A stretch of 41,870 bases of DNA from Candidatus Pacearchaeota archaeon (GTDB lineage Archaea > Nanobdellota > Nanobdellia > Pacearchaeales > GW2011-AR1), in the NCBI GenBank assembly GCA_018304025.1, contig JAGVXA010000010.1, positions 1 to 41,870 on the forward strand. The letters are read 5' to 3'. Numbering within the stretch: position 1 is the first letter of the stretch; the number at the start of each line of letters is the position of its first letter. Below are positions 19,464 to 26,642 of this stretch, piece by piece. Below the pieces are notes generated by a model, which searched no databases, was not told the DNA's origin, and was given only the letters and a program-made list of their open reading frames with translations. A program made the translations under genes and the position numbers.

Positions 19464-19588
19464 GATCCTGTAGCTCAGCCTGGTTTAGAGCACCGCTCTT
19501 ATATGAGTTTGGTTCGTTAGAACTGAATTTTCTCGCTTGAGAAAGCTAAGAAAGGCGGGGGTCCTGGGTTCAAATCCCAGCAGGATCA
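19464..19588 (+). tRNA. tRNA-Ile (UAU) with 49-nt intron at 37/38 (intron 19504-19552)
   Basis: Acceptor GATCCTG/CAGGATC; anticodon stem CCGCT/GGCGG; T arm CTGGG-TTCAAAT-CCCAG; archaeal BHB: 3' bulge AAA, 4-bp helix CTTA/TAAG, 5' bulge TAT. Confidence 0.85.
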
Positions 19589-19670
19589 TTGGGGAAGGGA
19601 ATCTTCGATTCGCTCTTGCTCGAGTACTCGCGTCGGCGAACGAAGAGGTTCAAATCCCAGCAGGATCATT
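19567..19670 (+). repeat. tRNA-3'-end-flanked short element at tRNA-Ile
   Basis: 24-nt duplicate GGTTCAAATCCCAGCAGGATCATT at 19567-19590 and 19647-19670 flanking ggggaagggaatcttcgattcgctcttgctcgagtactcgcgtcggcgaacgaaga. Confidence 0.85.
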
Positions 19671-19678
19671 TATTAAAA

Positions 19679-19843
19679 ATGGAAATTACATACGACAAAC
19701 AAGCAAATGCAATATACATTGAATTTCGCAAAGGTAGTTTTGCTAAGAATAAAAAGATAGATGATTTTACGATAATTGATTTTGATAACGAAGGAAATAT
19801 TTTAGGAATTGAGCTGCTTGATTTTCGTAAAAAAGTTGTATAG
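19679..19843 (+). CDS. DUF2283-like small protein
   Basis: MEITYDKQANAIYIEFRKG...IIDFDNEGNILGIELLDF. Confidence 0.75.
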   Translation: MEITYDKQANAIYIEFRKGSFAKNKKIDDFTIIDFDNEGNILGIELLDFRKKVV

Positions 19844-19879
19844 GATTAATTTTATTAACTCTGGTTCTTGAAGATTAAT

Positions 19880-21064
19880 ATGCTAGTGGGATTAGTAGGC
19901 AGGCCGAATTCAGGGAAGAGCACGTTTTTCAAAGCAGCGACTCTCGCTGATATTTTAATTGCGGATTATCCTTTTGCGACGATAAAACCGAATCACGGGA
20001 TGGGTTATGTCAAGATTGAAGATTTGGCTCCTGAGTTCGGGAAGATTTCAAATCCGCGGGAGGGTTTTGTGAAAGGCGAGAAAGGAAAGTGGAGATTTGT
20101 GCCGTTTGATTTGATGGATGTTGCGGGCTTGGTTGCGGGGGCTTCAGAGGGGAAGGGATTGGGAAATGAATTTCTCAGCGACTTGGCGGGGGCTGACGCG
20201 TTTATTCATGTTGTTGACATGTCGGGAGAATTTGACGGCGAGGGAAAACCAACTAAAAATTATTATCCTGGACAGGATATTAAGATTATCGAGAATGAGC
20301 TTGACTTGTGGTACGCTGGAATTTTGAAAAAAGTTTGGAAGACGTTTGCGAGGACTGTCGAGATGCAGAAGAAAAAAATTTCAGAGGAAGTTGCGCGGCA
20401 GTTTTCTGGACTGAAGGTTAAAGAGGAAGATGTTAAATATGTTATTCGCAAAATTGGATTAAATCCAGACAGGCCTGCGGTTTGGGGCGACGAAGATGTG
20501 ATGAAATTTGCGCGAGAGCTGCGCCGCGCGAGCAAGCCGATGATTATTGCGGCAAATAAAATGGATAGGCCTGCTTCTGCTGAGAATTTTAAAAAAGTTA
20601 AATCTGAATTTGATTATCCGATTGTTCCGTGTTTTGCCGAGGGAGAATTGGCTTTGCGCGAGGCAGACAAGCACGGGCTTATTTCTTATATTCCTGGAGA
20701 GGATAGATTTGAAATAATTAAAGAGCTGAATGAGAAACAGAAGACAGCGCTTGAAGGAATCAAGAAAGAGATTAAAGATTTTGGCTCGACGGGAGTTCAG
20801 GAAGTTTTGAATAAAGTTGTTTTTGAGATTTTGAAAATGATTTGCGTTTTTCCGGCTGGGGACAAGATGACTGATTCGAAAGGAAATGTTCTGCCTGATT
20901 GCTATTTGATGCCTTTCGGAAGCACTGCTTTGGATTTTGCTTTTAGATTGCATTCTGATATTGGAAATAATTTTGTCAAGGCGATTTTGCTGAAGACGAA
21001 GAGGGCTGTTGGGAAGGATTATGAGTTGAAGCATAGGGACGGATTGGAAATTATGGTGAAGTAG
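19880..21064 (+). CDS. YchF/OLA1-type GTP-binding protein (archaeal branch)
   Basis: MLVGLVGRPNSGKSTFFKAATL, DVAGLVAGASEGKGLGNEFL, NKMDRP, C-terminal TGS-like domain. Confidence 0.92.
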   Translation: MLVGLVGRPNSGKSTFFKAATLADILIADYPFATIKPNHGMGYVKIEDLAPEFGKISNPREGFVKGEKGKWRFVPFDLMDVAGLVAGASEGKGLGNEFLSDLAGADAFIHVVDMSGEFDGEGKPTKNYYPGQDIKIIENELDLWYAGILKKVWKTFARTVEMQKKKISEEVARQFSGLKVKEEDVKYVIRKIGLNPDRPAVWGDEDVMKFARELRRASKPMIIAANKMDRPASAENFKKVKSEFDYPIVPCFAEGELALREADKHGLISYIPGEDRFEIIKELNEKQKTALEGIKKEIKDFGSTGVQEVLNKVVFEILKMICVFPAGDKMTDSKGNVLPDCYLMPFGSTALDFAFRLHSDIGNNFVKAILLKTKRAVGKDYELKHRDGLEIMVK

Positions 21065-21149
21065 CGAAAAGCTTTTATACAGAATCAGCATTTAATTAGG
21101 ATAATCTTCCCCGCTGATCAATAAACCGAACAGCGGGTTTTATCTTCAA

Positions 21150-21683
21150 ATGGAGAATGCAGTTATTCTTATTGATGGCGGATATTTCAATAGGATTCTA
21201 AAAAATAATTTTGGCGATTTAAATCTTGATTATCTTAAATTTTGTGAGTTAATCTGTGAAATGTTGAAAGTAAAAAGACTTCGAACTTATTATTATAATT
21301 GTCTCCCCTTTGTAAGGGTCGGAAATGAACTGGATAAAAAAAGATTGAGTAATGTACAAAAATTTTTAGGAAATCTTAAACGCCTCCCAAGATTTGAAGT
21401 GAAAATTGGAAAATTACAGTTTATTGGGGGAAAGTTCAGACAAAAAATGGTTGATGTTTTAATGTCGCTCGATATCGTTAAAAAATCTATTGGCAGCAGT
21501 GTTGGACATATTATATTGATTGCAGGCGACGCGGATTTTGTTCCCGCTATAAAGATAGCCAAAGATTCTAATATAATCGCTCATTTGTTTTATCATCCTT
21601 CTTCTGTCCATAATGAATTATTGGACGAGATAGATGAACTTCATGTTTTAGATAAAGATCTGATTGATAAATGCAGGATTTAA
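21150..21683 (+). CDS. NYN domain (LabA/PIN-like) protein
   Basis: AVILIDGGYFNRIL, KMVDVLMSLDIV, IILIAGDADFVPAIKIAKD. Confidence 0.85.
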   Translation: MENAVILIDGGYFNRILKNNFGDLNLDYLKFCELICEMLKVKRLRTYYYNCLPFVRVGNELDKKRLSNVQKFLGNLKRLPRFEVKIGKLQFIGGKFRQKMVDVLMSLDIVKKSIGSSVGHIILIAGDADFVPAIKIAKDSNIIAHLFYHPSSVHNELLDEIDELHVLDKDLIDKCRI

Positions 21684-21743
21684 TTGGAAATTATGGTGAA
21701 ATAGAACGCTAAATTTTAAATATCTCTTTTGTTTTTATTTTTC

Positions 21744-21956
21744 ATGGACATTCAAGTAAGAGTGAAGTTCGGAAGTTTCAAACAAGATGTTGAGAAATTT
21801 GCTGATAGAAGATATTTTGTGAGGATACTTTCCAAAGAGGAAGAACCTGATGCGATGGATGAATTAGTTGGGTTATTATCGAAGAAATTAGGAGTTCCTC
21901 TTGACGGAATTCAGCTGAAGCAGGATAAGGGACAGGATAAGGTTTTTGTTATTTGA
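21744..21956 (+). CDS. Small conserved-looking hypothetical protein
   Basis: MDIQVRVKFGSFKQDVEKFADRRYFVRI... Confidence 0.5.
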   Translation: MDIQVRVKFGSFKQDVEKFADRRYFVRILSKEEEPDAMDELVGLLSKKLGVPLDGIQLKQDKGQDKVFVI

Positions 21957-21981
21957 ATTCGTGTATATAAATTTTAATTGT

Positions 21982-22060
21982 TTTGTCGCGCATTTGGACG
22001 CCATTTTTTGTCGTCGGCGTCTTGTCTGAAAAATTTGCTCCGTAAATTTAGCGCGGCAAA
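21982..22060 (+). repeat. Three-stem structured repeat, copy 2
   Basis: Outer stem TTTGTCGCGC/GCGCGGCAAA (one G.U); inner GACGCC/GGCGTC; AAATTTgctccgtAAATTT. Confidence 0.75.
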
Positions 22061-22392
22061 CTAAAAAATTAAAAATTTTTGTGCGGTTGTTTGAACGGAA
22101 AAAATAGCCACAATAAATTTGTACGGCGCGAAGCGCCGGACGTCGCCGATTTTTAGAGTTTTGTCGACGGAAAACGGCGGTTAATGTCGATTGTGCGAAT
22201 GTGAAAATAATTTGAAGAGGGGAATAATTAATGAGAAGAAAATTAAATGGGGACGGGAGGATAGTTAATTGGAAGAAAAATTCTCGAGAGGCTGTGAGAC
22301 TAATGAACTGATTGAGGAGATGACGAGTGAAAATTAAAGATGCGAAGAATATAAAAACTCTTTTTTGTTTATTCGAACAAGAGTGTGATAAA

Positions 22393-23241
22393 ATGATAAA
22401 AGTAACTGCGCCTGTTCGCATTGATATTTCTGCCGGCTGGAGCGACGCTGATCCTTTTCGAGGGCAATTCGGCGGGGCTGTCTTGAATGCAGCGATTACT
22501 CTGCGAGTGAGCGGGATACTGGATAACAACAAATTGACGACGAGCTTAGAAAAAGTTCCGGCTGCTTCTGGGCTGGGAACTTCGGGGGCGCTGAGAACAG
22601 CTTATCTTGTGATTGCAAACCCTTCTTTGATTGAAAATAAAATGGAACTTGTGAAAAGAGTTAATACTTTTGAGAACGCTATCGTCGGGCAGAGAGCTGG
22701 ATTTCAGGATCAGTGCGCTGCTATATTCGGAGGAGTTAATTATTGGGATTTTTACAAAGACGGTTCGATACGCAGAATTAGTATTCCTGAAAGCAAGGCA
22801 ACGCATTTGTTTGACAGGTTGGTTTTAGTTTATACCGGCGACAGGCATCAATCTTCCGATGTTCATTCTGATGTTTTTGTAGGGAAGACTTACATGAAAC
22901 ATATTTTTGCGATTCAGAGAATGAAAGAAATCGCTAGGGAAATGAAGACGCATATTACTAATGAGAAAATGATGGCTGTTTTAATTAATGAAACTTGGGA
23001 GCTGCAAAAATCTTTGCATCTCGGGATGGAGACTTTTGCCATGAAAAAAATTCAGAAATTTGCCGAGGGAGATTATCTGGCGTGCAGAGCTACTGGGGCT
23101 GGCGGTGGAGGATGCATGATTTTTTATACTGACAAGAAACAAAAACTGATTAGCAAATTGAAGAAAGCAGACGGACAATTGCACAAAATGAGAGTTATTC
23201 CGTTTAAGTTTGATTACGGCGGGATAAGATTCGAGAAATAG
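22393..23241 (+). CDS. GHMP-family sugar kinase (heptose/fucose kinase-like)
   Basis: TAPVRIDISAGWSDADPF, PAASGLGTSGALRTA, RATGAGGGGCMIFY. Confidence 0.85.
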   Translation: MIKVTAPVRIDISAGWSDADPFRGQFGGAVLNAAITLRVSGILDNNKLTTSLEKVPAASGLGTSGALRTAYLVIANPSLIENKMELVKRVNTFENAIVGQRAGFQDQCAAIFGGVNYWDFYKDGSIRRISIPESKATHLFDRLVLVYTGDRHQSSDVHSDVFVGKTYMKHIFAIQRMKEIAREMKTHITNEKMMAVLINETWELQKSLHLGMETFAMKKIQKFAEGDYLACRATGAGGGGCMIFYTDKKQKLISKLKKADGQLHKMRVIPFKFDYGGIRFEK

Positions 23242-23386
23242 TCTGCTTTTGAAATTACTCTCGCTTCGCTCGAATTTCTTTGCTCAATCGACTCCTTGCG
23301 TTCGCTGATTTCGCTAATTTAATAATTATTTGGAAGAATATTTATATACCAAGACTGCTATTTACATAATAACTTTGTCTTACAAA

Positions 23387-23614
23387 ATGATAATTAAATT
23401 AAAAGTTATTCCGAATGCAAAAGAAGAGAGGATTGAAAAACTTTCAGTCGGCGAATATAAAATCAAAGTTAAGGAAAAGGCAGTTAGAGGAAAGGCGAAT
23501 AGGCGAGTTGCAGAGATTTTAGCGAAATATTTTGACGTACCTGTGAGAAATATTAAAATCAAAGGATTAAAAACGCAGAAGAAAATTGTTGAGATTACAG
23601 GGTTTAATTTTTAG
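23387..23614 (+). CDS. DUF167 / YggU family protein
   Basis: KLKVIPNAKEERIEKL...KVKEKAVRGKANRRVAEILAKYFDVP. Confidence 0.88.
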   Translation: MIIKLKVIPNAKEERIEKLSVGEYKIKVKEKAVRGKANRRVAEILAKYFDVPVRNIKIKGLKTQKKIVEITGFNF

Positions 23615-23701
23615 ATTGCAGATAATTTTGAAACTAATTAGAAGGTAAATTTATTTTGTAATTCTCTTGCGCACCGAAATCAATTATATAAAATATATTT
23701 G

Positions 23702-23784
23702 TTTGTCGCGCAATTGGACTTGCCTATTTTTATCGCTGGCAAGTCTTATCTGTAAAATTCGCTTCGCGAATTTGGCGCGACAAA
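23702..23784 (+). repeat. Three-stem structured repeat, copy 3
   Basis: Outer stem TTTGTCGCGC/GCGCGACAAA; inner GACTTGCC/GGCAAGTC; AAATTCGC-TTC-GCGAATTT. Confidence 0.85.
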
Positions 23785-23823
23785 ATTATCCAAATAATTA
23801 AAGCTACATAAGATAGATGTATC

Positions 23824-23908
23824 TCGGTGCGCAATTGGACGCACAATTTATTTTGCTGTGCGTCTTATCTATATGAAAATTCGCTTCGCGAATTTTCTGG
23901 CGCACCGA
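23824..23908 (+). repeat. Three-stem structured repeat, copy 4
   Basis: Outer stem TCGGTGCGC/GCGCACCGA; inner GACGCACA/TGTGCGTC; AAAATTCGC-TTC-GCGAATTTT. Confidence 0.85.
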
Positions 23909-23941
23909 AATCAATATAAACTTTGACTTCGGTTTTTAGCG

Positions 23942-24343
23942 ATGTTCAGAAAAAAAGGCGGCGGGAAATTAAAATACGAGGATGCTTTTGATTTGCAGGC
24001 GAGGATGGAGGAGATTATTCGGGTTTTGGGGATGAATCATATTGATACCACGAGAGTTAAATGCCTTCGGAGTTTTGGCTCGAGTTCATACCGTACGATT
24101 GCGCGATGTCATGCTTTGGGCAAGGTTATGCAGTTAGCTATGAGTTCTGGGGCGTGGTATGCGATTGAATTCTTGGAAAGGTTTGACAAGATGGACAGAA
24201 AAGAACAAGACAAAGTTATAATTCACGAACTTTTGCATATTCCGAAAACTTTTGGGGGCGGATTCAGGCACCATGATTTTGTCTGCGATGGAAATGTTGA
24301 ACTATTGCATGAGAGGTTTGAAAATTTGAGAGGAGTTTTGTAG
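23942..24343 (+). CDS. Putative metallopeptidase
   Basis: VIIHELLHIPKTFGGGFRHHDFVC: HExxH-like helix (HELLH) plus downstream His. Confidence 0.8.
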   Translation: MFRKKGGGKLKYEDAFDLQARMEEIIRVLGMNHIDTTRVKCLRSFGSSSYRTIARCHALGKVMQLAMSSGAWYAIEFLERFDKMDRKEQDKVIIHELLHIPKTFGGGFRHHDFVCDGNVELLHERFENLRGVL

Positions 24344-24376
24344 GAGAAGAAAAGTTTAAATAGCTTTTTAACAATA

Positions 24377-24934
24377 ATGTTACATATGGAACAAAAAGAT
24401 TACAAAATGGAAATTGTTCTTTGGCTTTTGAATAAAAGAGGGCATATAAGAGCGATTGCCGAAGAGATGGGCATTAATCATATGATGATTGTTCGAAAAT
24501 TGAAAGAGCTTCAGAAAGAGAATGTTGTTGATTATGTTCAGGAGGGGAAAAATAAGACATATTTTCTTAAAAAAAATATTGAAGCCAAGAGCCATGTTTT
24601 TTCTGCAGAGGCATATAAATTGAAAAAGATTGTTGAAAAATATCCACAATTAAGAAATGTTATAGAAAAAATTCAGAACGATAGACGAATAAAGATAGCT
24701 CTGCTTTTTGGCTCATATGCGAAGAGAATTGCAAAACAAGACAGCGATATTGATGTTTATATTGAAACAGCCGATAAAAAAATTAAACAGGAAATTAGTT
24801 TAATTGATTCTAAGTTAAATATTAAAATAGGAAAGTATAATAATTCAAATCTTTTAATAAAAGAGATAGAAAAAAACCATGTAGTAATAAAAGGGATAGA
24901 GAACTATTATGAAAAAAATAAATTTTTTGAGTAA
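24377..24934 (+). CDS. HTH + minimal nucleotidyltransferase (MNT antitoxin-like)
   Basis: N-terminal winged-HTH-like; LLFGSYAKRIAKQDSDIDVYIET (GSYARG...D.D motif). Confidence 0.82.
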   Translation: MLHMEQKDYKMEIVLWLLNKRGHIRAIAEEMGINHMMIVRKLKELQKENVVDYVQEGKNKTYFLKKNIEAKSHVFSAEAYKLKKIVEKYPQLRNVIEKIQNDRRIKIALLFGSYAKRIAKQDSDIDVYIETADKKIKQEISLIDSKLNIKIGKYNNSNLLIKEIEKNHVVIKGIENYYEKNKFFE

Positions 24935-25253
24935 GTTAAGGCGGGAAGGAAAACTTGAAATTGTTGAACCAAGCGAAGAGATGAAGAAGTCTTATATTCT
25001 CAAATCCGAAAGCAATCTAACTTCTGCAAAAATTCTTTTGAATAACAACCGATTAGAGGAATCTGTTAGTTTGGCTTATTACAGTATGTATCATTTGCTT
25101 ATTGCCTTGCTTTTTAAAATCGGAATAAAATCAGAAAATCATTCTGGCTCAATTAATCCTGTTGGTGTTGCAGTTGGCGCATTGTCTTGCCAGACCCAGA
25201 TTACTCCGGCGGGAAATTGCGAGATAAAGAAAGCGTATTGGAGAATTATTTGA
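24909..25253 (+). CDS. Truncated HEPN-domain protein fused to a CEIKKAYWRII tail
   Basis: SYILKSESNLTSAKILLNNNRLEESVSLAYYSMYHLLIALLFKIGIKSE (HEPN N-half), then unrelated tail. Confidence 0.7.
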   Translation: MKKINFLSKLRREGKLEIVEPSEEMKKSYILKSESNLTSAKILLNNNRLEESVSLAYYSMYHLLIALLFKIGIKSENHSGSINPVGVAVGALSCQTQITPAGNCEIKKAYWRII

Positions 25254-25343
25254 GGGAAATTATTATACAAAGACTTATTATAAAATAATACATTACTAAT
25301 AGAAAGCTTTATATAGATGTTTAATATTACTGATGCCGATTAA

Positions 25344-26606
25344 ATGGACATAAAAAGTATAATTAAAGAGCAAAGAGAAGAACTTGAAAAAATAGAAAAA
25401 GAAGAGAGAATTATAGCGAGAGAAAGGCTCAAGGAAGCTAAGACATATCTTGCTCATCCGAATATATTAGTTATAACGGGCATAAGAAGGTGCGGAAAAT
25501 CAATTTTTTCTTATTTGCTGGAAAAGGAGAGCAAGTTTGCTTACATAAATTTTGATGACGAAAGACTTTCAGAATTGAAAGGCGAAGATCTTAACAAAGT
25601 GCTCGAATCTTTTTATGAACTATACGGAGATGTAGATTATATTATTCTTGATGAAATACAGAATATTCCGAAATGGGAACTTTTTGCGAATAGGCTAAGA
25701 AGAACAAAAAAAGTAATTTTAACCGGAAGCAATTCTAATTTATTATCTGGGGAATTAGCAACTCATCTTACTGGAAGATATATCGACATAAAACTTTTTC
25801 CGTTTTCATTTAAGGAATTTTTATCTTACAAGGGAGTTGACATTTCAAATGCATATACTACAAGAGAAAAAGCAAGAATTTTTAATTATCTTAATGAATA
25901 TCTTGTAAATGGGGGCATTCCTGAATCTTACAAATTTGGGAAATCTATAATAACAAGGATTTATGAAAATATTCTTACAAAAGATATTATTTTGAGATAC
26001 AAAATAAAGAAGATTGAAGACATAAAAAAATTAGCTAAATATCTCATAACGAATTCTTCAGAAGAGATTACATATAGTAAATTATCAAAACTTCTTGGAG
26101 TAAAACATGTGTCTACCATTTCAAATTGGGTTTCTTACTTAGAAAATTCTTTTTTGATTTTTAAGATAGGAAGATTTGACTTTAAGCTCAAACAACAGTT
26201 TATTGCTCCAAAAAAAGTTTATTGCATTGATCCGGGGATTGTGGACTCGATTGGTTTTAAGTTTTCAGAGAACAAAGGAAAAATTATTGAGAATGTTGTT
26301 GCTATTGAATTGCAAAGGAGAAAAGAACTGGAAGATAATCTTGAGGTTTATTATTGGAAAGACTATCAGCAAAATGAAGTGGATTTCGTTGTTAAGAACA
26401 GAAACAAAATTAGAGAATTAATTCAAGTAACTTTTGCGAACAGCAAGGAAGAAATAAAAGAAAGAGAATTAAAATCTTTGATTAAGGCAAGCAGAGAATT
26501 AAAATGCGTTGATTTAAAGATAATTACTTGGGATTATGAAGTTGAGAGCAAATTTGGCGGCAATAAAGTTAAATTTATTCCGTTGTGGAAATGGCTTCTT
26601 GGGTAA
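25344..26606 (+). CDS. AAA-family ATPase with DUF4143 domain
   Basis: VITGIRRCGKSIFSYLL Walker A; YIILDEIQNIPKWE; C-terminal nuclease-like YYWKDYQQNEVDFVV. Confidence 0.9.
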   Translation: MDIKSIIKEQREELEKIEKEERIIARERLKEAKTYLAHPNILVITGIRRCGKSIFSYLLEKESKFAYINFDDERLSELKGEDLNKVLESFYELYGDVDYIILDEIQNIPKWELFANRLRRTKKVILTGSNSNLLSGELATHLTGRYIDIKLFPFSFKEFLSYKGVDISNAYTTREKARIFNYLNEYLVNGGIPESYKFGKSIITRIYENILTKDIILRYKIKKIEDIKKLAKYLITNSSEEITYSKLSKLLGVKHVSTISNWVSYLENSFLIFKIGRFDFKLKQQFIAPKKVYCIDPGIVDSIGFKFSENKGKIIENVVAIELQRRKELEDNLEVYYWKDYQQNEVDFVVKNRNKIRELIQVTFANSKEEIKERELKSLIKASRELKCVDLKIITWDYEVESKFGGNKVKFIPLWKWLLG

Positions 26607-26642
26607 GGGAAGATTTAATAATATCGGAGAGTTGAGGAAGAG

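Noticed and set aside
20459-21091. 210-aa minus-strand ORF
   Set aside because: Antisense of the well-supported YchF-type GTPase; no domain-like sequence
21888-22532. 214-aa minus-strand ORF
   Set aside because: Overlaps structured repeat copy 2 and the GHMP kinase start; composition not protein-like
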